Shown piece after piece: positions 36,462 to 44,706 of a stretch of 64,000 bases of DNA. Within the stretch, counting starts at the first letter, position 1; each line of letters starts with the position of its first letter. Under the pieces are notes generated by a model. That model was not told where the DNA came from. It did no database searches and worked only from the letters and a program-made list of their open reading frames with translations. The DNA comes from JAWLAT01 sp041395325. Its GTDB lineage: Bacteria > Pseudomonadota > Gammaproteobacteria > Xanthomonadales > SZUA-5. Location: contig JAWLAT010000001.1 in NCBI GenBank assembly GCA_041395325.1, forward strand, positions 124,001 through 188,000, in the 5' to 3' direction. Both the position numbers and the translations under genes were made by a program.

Positions 36462-38609
36462 ATGAGCTCGGTACGCCTGGAAGCGGTCCGAAACGACGCC
36501 ATGGACATCGACCTGCAACCCGCCTCGCTGGACATCTGGGACAAGAAATACCGTCTCAAGAGCAAGCGCGGCGACGCAGTCGATCAGACCATCGACGACA
36601 CCTACAAGCGCGTGGCGCGTGCACTGGCCGATGCCGAGGCGACACCGGAGCTGGCGCGTCACTGGTACGAGCGCTTCCTGTGGGCGCTGCGCCGTGGCGC
36701 CATTCCGGCCGGCCGGATCACCTCCAATGCGGGTGCGCTGGCGCACAAGCCGGCGACCTCGACGATCAATTGCACCGTCTCGGGCACGATCGGCGATTCG
36801 ATGAACAACATCCTGGAGAAGGTGCACGAGGCGGGCCTGACACTGAAGGCTGGTTGTGGCATCGGCTATGAGTTCTCGACGCTGCGTCCCCGTGGCGCCT
36901 ATGTGTCGGGCGCTGGCGCCTACACCTCCGGGCCGCTGTCGTTCATGGATATCTACGACAAGATGTGCTTCACCGTGTCCAGCGCCGGTGGCCGTCGTGG
37001 CGCCCAGATGGGCACCTTCGATGTGTCGCACCCGGATGTGAAGGAGTTCATTCGCGCCAAGCGTGAGGACGGGCGCCTGCGGCAGTTCAATCTGAGCCTG
37101 TTGATCACCGACGACTTCATCGCCGCGGTCAAGGCCGATGGCGACTGGCCGCTGGTCTTTCCGGTGCGCGAGAGCGAAAGCGCCGAGCTGGCGCTGGACG
37201 ACAGCGAACAGGTGGTCTGGCGGGAGTGGCCGCGGGTGCAGGGCTATGTTCGTCGCGACGACGGCAAGGTGGCCTGCAAGATTTACGGCCGCATTCGGGC
37301 GCGTGGGCTGTGGGACATGATCATGTCCAGCACCTACGACTTCGCCGAGCCCGGCTTCATCCTGATCGACCGCGTCAACGAGATGAACAACAACTGGTGG
37401 TGTGAGGACATCCGCGCCACCAATCCCTGCGGCGAGCAGCCGTTGCCGCCTTATGGCTCCTGCCTGCTGGGCTCGGTCAACCTGACCAAGTTCGTCCGCG
37501 AGCCCTTCACGGCGCGGGCGCGTTTCGACTGGGCCGAATACCGCGACGTGGTCAAGGTGTTCACCCGCATGCTCGACAACGTGGTGGAGATCAACGGCTT
37601 GCCGCTGCCGCAGCAGCGCGACGAGATCACCCGCAAGCGTCGTCACGGCATGGGCTTCCTGGGCCTGGGGTCGACCCTGACGCTGTTGCAGCTGCGCTAT
37701 GGCTCACCGGAATCGCTGGCCTTCACCGAGCAGGTGGCCCGCGAAATGGCGGTGGCCGGTTGGGAAGAAGCGCTGGTGCTGGCCGAGGAGAAAGGTCCGG
37801 CTCCGATTCTGGCCGAAGAATTCGAGGTCGATGCAGCCATGCTGGCCAAGCGACCGGAGATGGTGGATGCCGGCTGGAAGGTCGGCGACCGCATTGCCGG
37901 ACGTGAGCTGCACGCGCGCTACAGCCGTTACATGCAGCGCCTGGCCACGGTGGCACCGGAGCTGGTCGAGCAGCTGGCGCAGACGGGCGCGCGTTTTACC
38001 CACCACAGCTCGATCGCCCCGACCGGCACGATCTCGCTGTCGCTGGCCAACAACGCCAGCAATGGTATTGAGCCGTCCTTCGCCCATCATTATTCGCGCA
38101 ACGTCATTCGCGAAGGGCGCAAGAGCAAGGAAAAGGTCGAGGTCTATTCCTTCGAGCTGCTGGCCTACCGGGCGCTGGTCAATGCCCAGGCGATGCCCTT
38201 TGCCGAGGATCCGAAGGCGCAGCTGCCGGACTATTTCGTCGCGGCCGACGACATCACGCCGAAGGCGCATGTGGATATCCAGGCAGCCGCGCAGCGCTGG
38301 GTGGATTCCTCGATCTCCAAGACGGCCAATGTCCCGACCGACTACCCGTTCGAGGATTTCAAGGACATCTATCTTTACGCTCACGAGCAGGGCCTGAAGG
38401 GTTGCACCACCTTCCGCTTCAATCCGGAAGCCTTCCAGGGCGTGCTGGTGAAGGAGAAGGACCTGGAGAACACGACCTACCGCTTCACGCTGGACGATGG
38501 ATCGGTGGTCGAGGTCAAGGGCAACGAGGAAATCGAGTACGACGGCGAGCTGCACACCGCGGCCAATCTCTTCGATGCCTTGAAGGAAGGCTATTACGGC
38601 AAGTTCTGA
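36462..38609 (+). CDS. nrdJa: adenosylcobalamin-dependent ribonucleotide reductase, large part
   Basis: A 715-residue class II ribonucleotide reductase catalytic chain, which makes deoxyribonucleotides with or without oxygen using coenzyme B12. The redox cysteines are C104 (STINCTVSG) and C334 (YGSCLLGSVNL). The radical-site motif NPCGE has C323, with N321 and E325. The substrate loop APTGTISLSLANNASNGIEP is present. It lacks the C-terminal TSCPD domain and Cys cluster, which are encoded separately at 39897. The same split is known from Pseudomonas nrdJa/nrdJb. A good ribosome site (GGGGAGGGAATCA) precedes the ATG. Confidence 0.95.
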   Translation: MSSVRLEAVRNDAMDIDLQPASLDIWDKKYRLKSKRGDAVDQTIDDTYKRVARALADAEATPELARHWYERFLWALRRGAIPAGRITSNAGALAHKPATSTINCTVSGTIGDSMNNILEKVHEAGLTLKAGCGIGYEFSTLRPRGAYVSGAGAYTSGPLSFMDIYDKMCFTVSSAGGRRGAQMGTFDVSHPDVKEFIRAKREDGRLRQFNLSLLITDDFIAAVKADGDWPLVFPVRESESAELALDDSEQVVWREWPRVQGYVRRDDGKVACKIYGRIRARGLWDMIMSSTYDFAEPGFILIDRVNEMNNNWWCEDIRATNPCGEQPLPPYGSCLLGSVNLTKFVREPFTARARFDWAEYRDVVKVFTRMLDNVVEINGLPLPQQRDEITRKRRHGMGFLGLGSTLTLLQLRYGSPESLAFTEQVAREMAVAGWEEALVLAEEKGPAPILAEEFEVDAAMLAKRPEMVDAGWKVGDRIAGRELHARYSRYMQRLATVAPELVEQLAQTGARFTHHSSIAPTGTISLSLANNASNGIEPSFAHHYSRNVIREGRKSKEKVEVYSFELLAYRALVNAQAMPFAEDPKAQLPDYFVAADDITPKAHVDIQAAAQRWVDSSISKTANVPTDYPFEDFKDIYLYAHEQGLKGCTTFRFNPEAFQGVLVKEKDLENTTYRFTLDDGSVVEVKGNEEIEYDGELHTAANLFDALKEGYYGKF

Positions 38610-38632
38610 CGCGTGGGCGGGAGGTCGTCGCC

Positions 38633-39820
38633 ATGGCGGTGAAATCCATCGGGCTGATCCTGTTGGCGGCGCTGGTCGCAAGACCGGTGCTGGCCGAGGA
38701 AATCCTGCGGCCACGCGACAAGGCCGGTTTTGAGGCGGAGTTGCGGGCACTGCAGGCCCAGTACGGCACGCCGCCAGCGGCGCAGGCTGATGTTGAGGAG
38801 GCGCCGGTGGCCGTCGCCAGCCCGGCCGACACAACCGATCCGACGGCGGTGACCGAGCAGGCTGCGTTGACCCAGGTCGAACCCGTGGCAGCTGCCCCGG
38901 CGGTCGAGCGCGCGACGGTCGACCCAGGCGAACCGGTTGCAGCGGCCCCGGAAGCACCGGCGCGCCCCGTGTTCCCTGGCACTCTGCTGCAACCACGACG
39001 AGCCACTGAGCCCAAGGCGATCACAGCTACCACCTCGGCGGCGGAAGCAACCCAGGTGCCCGTAGCTGCCGTCGATTCGCCGCCTGCGGCGGCATCGGTT
39101 GCCAACACTCGGCCTGAGCCGGCAGCGCCGGTAGTCAGTTTCCCCGGTACCGTGCTGCGGCCGCGCAGTCAGGGCAGTGGCGAGCCGGCGACGGTCGCTA
39201 CGGCCAGCGCTGAGCCTGCCAGCATCCCGCCAGCCGCCGCGCCATCGGCCAGCTCTCCGCCAGCAGCCGTGAGCGCGCCTTTTCCGGGCACCGTACTGCG
39301 GCCACGCAGTGCCAGTGAATCGGCAGCAACGGCGATCAATGCCCCCGTCGCTACTGCCAGCATGCAGGTGGCGCCGGCGACAGCGGCGACGGAAGCGTCG
39401 ACCGAAGCCGCCGCCGCGCCACTGTTCGAGGGCACCACGCTGGCCCCCAGGGGGCGCGATGCGGCAGCCAGCGTGTTGTCGTCAACCACGCCCACACGCC
39501 CGGTGCGTGATGTCGCGCCGATGCAACGGCTCACGCCGCCGGCCAGTGCCAATGCCGACGGCATCCCGGCGCTGCGGGTGGCGCTGTTGCCGGTGGGACA
39601 ACACCAGTTTCAGTTGCGCGAGCAGATCTACGATGTCGACTCGCTGGAGATCTACCTGCGCCAGCTGCAGCAGCCGATCGACAGCGTGGTGCTGCTGAGC
39701 GAGGACGGGCGCCGGATCGAACTCGGCCACCTGGTCGCCCTGGGGCGGCTGGGGCGCCTGCTGCGCGTACCGACGCTGTATCAGCAGGGAACGCAGCTGC
39801 GCGCCTTGAACATTCGTTGA
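38633..39820 (+). CDS. exported Ala/Pro-rich repeat protein between nrdJa and nrdJb
   Basis: A 395-residue protein with a signal peptide (SIGLILLAALVARPVLAEE). The middle is low-complexity Ala/Pro/Thr/Glu sequence punctuated by four copies of F-[PE]-G-T-x-L-x-P-R at regular intervals (PVFPGTLLQPR, SFPGTVLRPRS, PFPGTVLRPRS, LFEGTTLAPRG), and the mature N-terminus has a related EEILRPRDK. The last 90 residues form a compact domain (QFQLREQIYDVDSLEIYLRQ, ELGHLVALGRLGRLL) that faintly recalls ExbD-like domains. It starts 23 bases after nrdJa, so it is probably in the same transcript. Function unknown; an envelope protein inside a nucleotide-metabolism operon is odd. Confidence 0.75.
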   Translation: MAVKSIGLILLAALVARPVLAEEILRPRDKAGFEAELRALQAQYGTPPAAQADVEEAPVAVASPADTTDPTAVTEQAALTQVEPVAAAPAVERATVDPGEPVAAAPEAPARPVFPGTLLQPRRATEPKAITATTSAAEATQVPVAAVDSPPAAASVANTRPEPAAPVVSFPGTVLRPRSQGSGEPATVATASAEPASIPPAAAPSASSPPAAVSAPFPGTVLRPRSASESAATAINAPVATASMQVAPATAATEASTEAAAAPLFEGTTLAPRGRDAAASVLSSTTPTRPVRDVAPMQRLTPPASANADGIPALRVALLPVGQHQFQLREQIYDVDSLEIYLRQLQQPIDSVVLLSEDGRRIELGHLVALGRLGRLLRVPTLYQQGTQLRALNIR

Positions 39821-39896
39821 ACCGCGCCGGATAACGGCGCACGCTAATCACCAGAGCAGTCGCCCCCCTGACGGGCGGCGCGTTGAGGAGTCACCG

Positions 39897-40622
39897 ATGG
39901 CCATCAAGATCAACCAGAAGATCACCGCCTACAGCGTTGCCAAGCCGGACGAGCCGGCGCCGGTCGCTGCCGCGCCGGTGGTGGACGAGGATGCCGGCGC
40001 CGAAGTCGTTCATCTGCACGAGCGGGTCGAGCGTCCGGAAATGCTCGAGGGCACCACCTACAAGATCCGTTCGCCGCTGTTCGAGCATGCGCTGTACGTG
40101 ACCATCAACGACATCGTGCTCAACATCGGAACCGAACATGAGATGCGGCGGCCCTTCGAGGTGTTCATCAACTCCAAGAACATGGAGCACTTCCAGTGGG
40201 CGGTCGCACTGACCCGCATCATGAGTGCCGTGTTCCGCAAGGGTGGTGACGTCACCTTCCTGGTCGAAGAGCTCAAGGCGGTGTTTGATCCGCGCGGCGG
40301 CTACTTCAAGACCGGCGGGGTCTACATGCCCTCGGTGGTGGCCGAACTGGGCGTGGTGATCGAAGACCACATGAAGCGCATTGGCCTGATCCTGCCGGAT
40401 GACCCGGCCGAACGCGAAGCCCTGCGCAAGAAGAAGCAGGCGCTGAAAGAGGCGCTCAAGCCGGCCACCGAAGCGGCCGAGTCCGCCGCCAGCGCCGCCC
40501 AGGAAGAGCCCAGCGGCTATCCGCCCAATGCCGAGCTTTGCCACAAGTGCCACACCAAGGCGATGGTCGTGCTCGATGGTTGTCAGACTTGTTTGAGTTG
40601 CGGCTATTCGAAGTGTGGTTGA
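39897..40622 (+). CDS. nrdJb: class II ribonucleotide reductase, C-terminal subunit with TSCPD domain
   Basis: A 241-residue protein equal to the C-terminal part of single-chain NrdJ enzymes. The TSCPD-type domain spans about 50-165 (TYKIRSPLFEHALYVTINDI, EMRRPFEVFINSKNMEHFQW). A charged linker follows, then a Cys-rich end with C-x2-C ... C-x2-C-x2-C and a terminal YSKCG, which resembles the zinc/thiol tail that re-reduces the active site in NrdJ. It should work with the chain encoded at 36462. Confidence 0.9.
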   Translation: MAIKINQKITAYSVAKPDEPAPVAAAPVVDEDAGAEVVHLHERVERPEMLEGTTYKIRSPLFEHALYVTINDIVLNIGTEHEMRRPFEVFINSKNMEHFQWAVALTRIMSAVFRKGGDVTFLVEELKAVFDPRGGYFKTGGVYMPSVVAELGVVIEDHMKRIGLILPDDPAEREALRKKKQALKEALKPATEAAESAASAAQEEPSGYPPNAELCHKCHTKAMVVLDGCQTCLSCGYSKCG

Positions 40623-40635
40623 GGTTGGAGAAGAA

Positions 40636-40666
40636 AGGGCTCAGGGCACAGGGCCCAGGGCCCAGG
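40636..40666. repeat. single arm of the GGGCTCAGGGCCC repeat family
   Basis: AGGGCTCAGGGCACAGGG followed by CCCAGGGCCCAGG lies just after nrdJb. It matches the arms found inside dnaE2 at 29760-29790. No inverted partner is visible nearby. Confidence 0.55.
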
Positions 40667-40722
40667 CGACAGGGTCGAGCGGACCTGTTCGGCTCATAGC
40701 GTCACTCGGAGGGGAAAGGCTC

Positions 40723-41010
40723 ATGCGAAGCATGCTTTGGCTCGGCGCGTTGCTGCTCACCGCCTGCGGTGGGGATCCCGTCGAGCGTGCCTACGATCAC
40801 TGCGTGGACCGACTGGAAGTGCAGTTGGCCGAGGCCGAGAAGGAAGCTGCCAGGCAGGACAACAAGCCGGCACAGATGATCGCGCAGACGGCGGTGGAAG
40901 CCGGGCGCAAGATCGGCATGGCCGCCTGTGAGGGCATGCGCGAGCAGTGCCGGGCCGACCCGGACGGCGCAATCTGCAAGGCGGCGATCAAGACCTACGC
41001 CGAGGACTGA
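40723..41010 (+). CDS. small putative lipoprotein
   Basis: A 95-residue protein. The start ATG 40723 follows the strong ribosome site GGAGGGG; the longer frame reads through the repeat at 40636. The N-terminus MRSMLWLGALLLTACGG has a lipobox (L-T-A-C) for lipid attachment at Cys15. The mature part is helical with three further Cys (YDHCVDRLE, MAACEGMREQCRAD, AICKAA). Function unknown. It is followed two bases later by the next gene, so the two form an operon. Confidence 0.75.
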   Translation: MRSMLWLGALLLTACGGDPVERAYDHCVDRLEVQLAEAEKEAARQDNKPAQMIAQTAVEAGRKIGMAACEGMREQCRADPDGAICKAAIKTYAED

Positions 41011-41012
41011 GC

Positions 41013-41507
41013 ATGCGCCGCGGCCTGATGCAGATCGGGTCGTGGCTGTTGCTGCCGTACTGGTTGTTTCGGGCGTGGTTGCCCGGTGGGCAACGCGACC
41101 AGCCGTCACTGACCGAAGAGGAACTGGCCGCTTGGGCCGAGCGCGAGTTCCGCTACGCTCTGCAAGCGGTGGCGGTATCGGCTCCCGAGCAAATCCAGGC
41201 GTTGTCACCCGGTCATGTGCCTGAAGAGACCATCAACGAGTTCAAGTTTTGCAGCGAGGCCTTCCTGAGCCTGGCACCGAAAGGCATGTCAGCGGCCCTG
41301 GCCGAACAGATCCATCAGCTGGCGGAGGATCTCTGGGCACTGCCCGAGGACGTCTTCAGTCAGGACACTGATCCGGGCTGCATGGCACGACCGGAATGGG
41401 CGCCGCTCAGACAGCGGGCGAAGCGGATCCTGCGGGAACTGAACTGGCCCATCGAACCGCCGCCTCCGTATGTGTACAACGGTCGCGGCGTCTACGAGCG
41501 GCGATAG
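41013..41507 (+). CDS. hypothetical protein with N-terminal membrane helix
   Basis: A 164-residue protein starting at ATG 41013, two bases after the lipoprotein stop. Residues 5-25 (LMQIGSWLLLPYWLFRAWLP) form a hydrophobic helix or anchor. The rest is helical and acidic (SLTEEELAAWAEREFRYAL, ALAEQIHQLAEDLWALPED) and ends with a Pro-rich stretch (NWPIEPPPPYVYNG). I do not recognise the family. It probably acts with the lipoprotein at the envelope. Confidence 0.65.
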   Translation: MRRGLMQIGSWLLLPYWLFRAWLPGGQRDQPSLTEEELAAWAEREFRYALQAVAVSAPEQIQALSPGHVPEETINEFKFCSEAFLSLAPKGMSAALAEQIHQLAEDLWALPEDVFSQDTDPGCMARPEWAPLRQRAKRILRELNWPIEPPPPYVYNGRGVYERR

Positions 41508-41630
41508 GCTGACAGGCGTCATCGCGCACTTTGCCTTCCGCCTTCGTCGCCCAGCACACACTGAGACAATCATCACGCCACGCCCACCTTCTCCAGGCAC
41601 CCACCCAGCCTGTCGGCGAAGGAGTCACCC

Positions 41631-43478
41631 ATGTGCGAGGAGAAACCACCGACCGTTCCGGTCGATCAGCAAGACAACGGCGACAAGAGCCGCAATTTCC
41701 CGGTCAGGGGCGCAGATCCGCTGCAGGGTCTGGGCAGTTTCCACAAGACGCTGCCGCACAACGATTTTGGCGAGGTCGATGTCGATGCCATTGGCGATCT
41801 CGTCAAGGCGACGACCCTGGTCGACGGTGGTCCGCTGGACTGCACCGACAGCCAGAACCCACCGGGTTTCGCTGCCATCCCTCGCGGTTTCGGCTGCAAG
41901 ACCGCCCAGTTCACCAACCCGCGTGCGGGACTGGCTCGCGATCGCCTGATCGACGATCCGCATTCCTATTCGATGCCGCCGGCGCCGACGGTGCAGTCGG
42001 ACACGACCGCCGCGGAAATGGTCGAGCTCTACTGGATGGCACGGCTGCGCGACATTCCATTCAATGAGTTCGAAGGCCATGCGGATGTGGCCGCGGCGAC
42101 CAGTGACATCAATGCCGCCTTTGAGGGCGTCGTTGATACGGCAGGGGGCGACCCCCAGAAGCTGCGCAGCGGCATCGATGTGCCTGGCAAGCCCGCGGGC
42201 GGACCCGCACCATCGGCGTTGTTCAAGCCGTCCAGCCTGTTCCGTCTGGGCCTGCCCGGGGAGGAAGTCGGCCCGCTGCTGAGCCAGTTCTTCGTGCGCC
42301 CCATCGGCTTTGGCACGCAGACCATCGACCCGCGGCAGCTGCCCTACCGCAGCGGCGTCGACTACCTGACGGACTACGGCGACTGGCTGCATGCGCAGAA
42401 CAGTGGCAAGGACCGGCTGGACCAGTCCTACTCGCAGGCCAACGAGGACAACGCCGACTTCTATGATCCCGAACCGCGCTACATCAGCACGATTCGGGAC
42501 ATGGCGCGCTTCGTCAACAAGGACGCCCTGCACCAGGCCTACTTCAACGCCGCCTTGCTGCTGCTCAATGGCGGCGTGAAGTGGACCGACGGCAATCCGT
42601 ACGCCAACGACTGTCGCCGCGAAGCCGGCTTTGGCGTGCTCGGCGGACCGAATCTGCTGGCATTGGTGTCCGAGGTCGCTACCCGGGCGCTGAAGGTCGT
42701 CTGGTATCAGAAGTGGCAGGTCCATCTGCGCCTGCGCCCCGAAGCCTACGGCGGCCTGGTTCATTTGCAGCACAGCAAGAAGCGCCCGTATGGGTTGCCG
42801 AAATGGCTCTACGAGACCGAAGCGGCGAAGTGGCTGTTCAAGCAGCAGGGTGGCTATCTGCTGCCGATGGCCTATTCCCCCGGAAGTCCGACCCATCCTG
42901 CCTACGGTGCCGGACACGCCACCGTCGCCGGCGCCTGCGTGACGATTCTCAAGGCCTGGTTCCAGCTGCTGGAACCTCGCGAGGAGTGCCAGTGCAGCGA
43001 CGAGATCAAGGCCAAGGATCCTCATGAGTGTCGTTGCTGCCAGAGCCAGACTGTCAGCAAGCCCATTCCCTTCAGCCGCTTGCTGGAGGCCGAACTGCCC
43101 TACGGCGTCAAGCCGCAGATCCGATCGTGGCTCACCGGCTTCAAGGATGATCTGTGGCAGCGCATCGAGCTGGGTCGCTTCGCGGCCAGCGAGCTCACCA
43201 TCGAAGGCGAGCTCAACAAGCTGGCCCAGAACGTGGCCATGGGCCGGTCGATGGGCGGCGTGCACTGGCGCACCGACAATACCCGCAGTCTGGTGCTGGG
43301 CGAAGCGATCGCGGCGCGAGTCCTCTGCGACATCACTCAGGACGCGGTGGAACGGCCGGTGTTCCGCTTCCGCACCTTTGCCCGTGATGCCAGCGGAGAA
43401 CCGAAGTTGGTCGAGATCGGCGGAGGCCAGATCAAGGTCAATGGCGTCGTGCAGACCGAACCGGTCAGCGCGCTGTAG
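41631..43478 (+). CDS. vanadium-dependent haloperoxidase
   Basis: A 615-residue enzyme of the vanadium haloperoxidase/PAP2 superfamily, which oxidises halides with hydrogen peroxide. All vanadate-site segments are visible: K361 and R369 in KWQVHLRLRPEAYGG, SPTHPAYGAGHATVAGAC with H429, and R539 with H545 in RSMGGVHWRTD. The PEAYGG and GVHWR forms are closest to algal and bacterial bromoperoxidase-type enzymes; halide preference cannot be told. A Cys-rich insert (ECQCSDEIKAKDPHECRCC) lies between the second and third segments. No signal peptide is apparent. The gene stands alone. Confidence 0.88.
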   Translation: MCEEKPPTVPVDQQDNGDKSRNFPVRGADPLQGLGSFHKTLPHNDFGEVDVDAIGDLVKATTLVDGGPLDCTDSQNPPGFAAIPRGFGCKTAQFTNPRAGLARDRLIDDPHSYSMPPAPTVQSDTTAAEMVELYWMARLRDIPFNEFEGHADVAAATSDINAAFEGVVDTAGGDPQKLRSGIDVPGKPAGGPAPSALFKPSSLFRLGLPGEEVGPLLSQFFVRPIGFGTQTIDPRQLPYRSGVDYLTDYGDWLHAQNSGKDRLDQSYSQANEDNADFYDPEPRYISTIRDMARFVNKDALHQAYFNAALLLLNGGVKWTDGNPYANDCRREAGFGVLGGPNLLALVSEVATRALKVVWYQKWQVHLRLRPEAYGGLVHLQHSKKRPYGLPKWLYETEAAKWLFKQQGGYLLPMAYSPGSPTHPAYGAGHATVAGACVTILKAWFQLLEPREECQCSDEIKAKDPHECRCCQSQTVSKPIPFSRLLEAELPYGVKPQIRSWLTGFKDDLWQRIELGRFAASELTIEGELNKLAQNVAMGRSMGGVHWRTDNTRSLVLGEAIAARVLCDITQDAVERPVFRFRTFARDASGEPKLVEIGGGQIKVNGVVQTEPVSAL

Positions 43479-43702
43479 GGTCTGGACCGGCGCAGTTCGA
43501 CCTTTCTGCGCCTGCGCCCCCCCAGACGGACGCGGATCACCGCGTCCGTCTCTACCCAAGAGCCACCGGTGCCCTCACGGCACCGGTGGCGCTCTCCAAA
43601 CCGACGGTTTCCGCCCAATCCGCTGCGCAAGGCCACCGGCTGGGCTATCCTCTGCGCCCGCACCAGGCGCGAAGTTGCCCATCGATGCCTGGGTCAGTCT
43701 GC
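43479..43702. other. intergenic stretch with two strong hairpins
   Basis: Between the haloperoxidase stop and the tRNA remnant I see no gene. It holds a 12-pair hairpin, AGACGGACGCGG with CCGCGTCCGTCT (43524-43551, 4-base loop), and a second 12-pair hairpin, GCCACCGGTGCC with GGCACCGGTGGC (43562-43590, 5-base loop). No T run follows either, so they may be terminators or repeat elements. Frames across it and the tRNA copies are not believable genes. Confidence 0.5.
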
Positions 43703-43838
43703 GGAGGGATGGCAGAGCGGTTGAATGCACCGGTCTTGACGCGATGGCCGGGAGCCATCGCGCACGAGCACAGCGCATGGCGCTGGGCGCAGCCCGAAGG
43801 GCGAGGCGCAGGGATGCGCCGAGTAAAACCGGCGTGGT
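43703..43838 (+). pseudogene. broken tRNA-Ser copy
   Basis: Bases 43703-43739 are identical to the first 37 bases of the working tRNA-Ser at 43882, up to the last anticodon base. An 86-base insert follows (43740-43825), then AAACCGGCGTGGT (43826-43838), which is the next part of the tRNA. After that the sequence diverges; no variable arm, T arm or acceptor 3' side follows. It cannot give a normal tRNA. Confidence 0.75.
43740..43825. repeat. hairpin-rich element inside the broken tRNA-Ser
   Basis: The insert has CGCGATGGC/GCCATCGCG (9 pairs, loop CGGGA), CAGCGC/GCGCTG (loop ATG), GCCC/GGGC and GGCGCA/TGCGCC (loop GGGA). The first and last hairpins have the same geometry and loop pattern as an element at 55805-55880, although the stem sequences differ. 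Confidence 0.65.
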
Positions 43839-43881
43839 TGCGCGCACAGCGTGCACGGCTGGGATAAGTTATTGCGGTACC

Positions 43882-43971
43882 GGAGGGATGGCAGAGCGGT
43901 TGAATGCACCGGTCTTGAAAACCGGCGTGGTAGCAATACCACCGTGGGTTCGAATCCCACTCCCTCCGCCA
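43882..43971 (+). tRNA. tRNA-Ser (anticodon TGA)
   Basis: GGAGGGA (43882-43888) pairs with TCCCTCC (43961-43967); G is the discriminator and CCA is encoded (43969-43971). The anticodon loop is CTTGAAA (anticodon TGA) on the stem ACCGG/CCGGT. The long variable arm and the GGTTCGAATCC T-loop region are typical of serine tRNAs. Its 3' end is the attachment site of the element that follows. Confidence 0.95.
43953..43971 (+). repeat. attL: tRNA-Ser 3' end
   Basis: AATCCCACTCCCTCCGCCA is the last 19 bases of tRNA-Ser. Its last 14 bases recur at 55707-55720 and all 19 recur at 55882-55900. Confidence 0.8.
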
Positions 43972-44037
43972 CCACATGGCCCTATGTGCCTGATTTGTCT
44001 ACACAATAAATGCTATGTAGAAGGTCTACCCACATAT

Positions 44038-44235
44038 CTACCCGCTCGGTGGCATGACCCAACCAGCCGGCCGCGGTGGTCCTGGCGGCGGTCCCTTCAA
44101 GGTGAAGCGCTCCACGTCGAGAAACAGAACCGTGCACCCATGGCAGGCATACACAGCCTGACGGTGCGGCGTGGCGCTGGCGATCCGCACATAGCTCGTG
44201 CAGCTGCAGATGGGGCACTTGAACGGGGTCGGCAT
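44038..44235 (-). CDS. small zinc-ribbon protein
   Basis: A 65-residue protein with C-x2-C (FKCPICSC) and, 20 residues later, C-x2-C (YACHGC), a zinc-ribbon layout. The C-terminus is Pro-rich (GPPPGPPRPAGW). It is last gene of the integrated element. No clear ribosome site precedes the ATG. Function unknown; a regulator or nucleic-acid binder is possible. Confidence 0.6.
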   Translation of the reverse strand: MPTPFKCPICSCTSYVRIASATPHRQAVYACHGCTVLFLDVERFTLKGPPPGPPRPAGWVMPPSG

Positions 44236-44673
44236 GGCGCCAGGGTCGCCGGTGACGGTCGCCAGGGCTGCGACCGGTGTTCATCACGGCTTCGGTGCCG
44301 TGCTTCGTGGTGTAGGTGCGGGTCTGCTGGTCGGCGGTCGGCGGTGCGGGCTCACTGATAGCGGTTATCAGTGACGGGCGAATCTTCGATACGAACGGCT
44401 GACTAACAGCGCACCGCCTCGCAATCTCCCGGTCGCTCCACCCTTGCCACTCGCTGTCCTGCAGCAGCATCAGCACGGCCTTGCGCTTGTCGGCAGCGCG
44501 CCTTCGGTCTGCCCGAGGCGGCCGTCCAGAGGATCGGCGACCGCGCCCTGCAGATGCTCGCGACCGGCGCTAAGCCCCGCGAGGCGATCGAAGCCGTGCT
44601 TCGTGGTGTAGGTTCGGTGCTCGTCTGACTGTGGTTTGTCCACAGTCACTAGATCCTTGCGAATGCGGCTCAC
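44236..44673 (-). pseudogene. two ParB-like C-terminal fragments
   Basis: Reading from 44673, SRIRKDLVTVDKPQSDEHRT runs into YTTKHG and then loses similarity. Further on, a different frame (no start codon at its head; ATG 44476 internal) gives DKRKAVLMLLQDSEWQGWSD, REIARRCAVSQPFVSKIRPS and again RTYTTKHGTEAV. Both end with the same R-T-Y-T-T-K-H-G block, so they look like partial copies of one ParB-like DNA-binding protein, of which the second keeps its helix-turn-helix. Neither copy is complete. Confidence 0.5.
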
Positions 44674-44706
44674 TGGGGGAATTACCCAGTGACTGCCGCC
44701 GCTCGG

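Noticed and set aside
36459..38996. Two long minus-strand frames opposite nrdJa
   Set aside because: Shadow frames; nrdJa is certain from its cysteine and radical-site motifs.
41625..43559. A 644-codon minus-strand frame opposite the haloperoxidase gene
   Set aside because: Shadow frame; the plus strand holds all the vanadium-site motifs.
43740..43825. Self-splicing intron in tRNA-Ser
   Set aside because: At 86 bases it is much too short for a group I or II intron, and the tRNA 3' half after it is missing.
43575..43977. Minus-strand frames across the tRNA-Ser copies, including one beginning MVAEGVGFEPT
   Set aside because: They read through tRNA and hairpin repeats. Proteins starting this way are a well-known artefact of serine tRNA genes.
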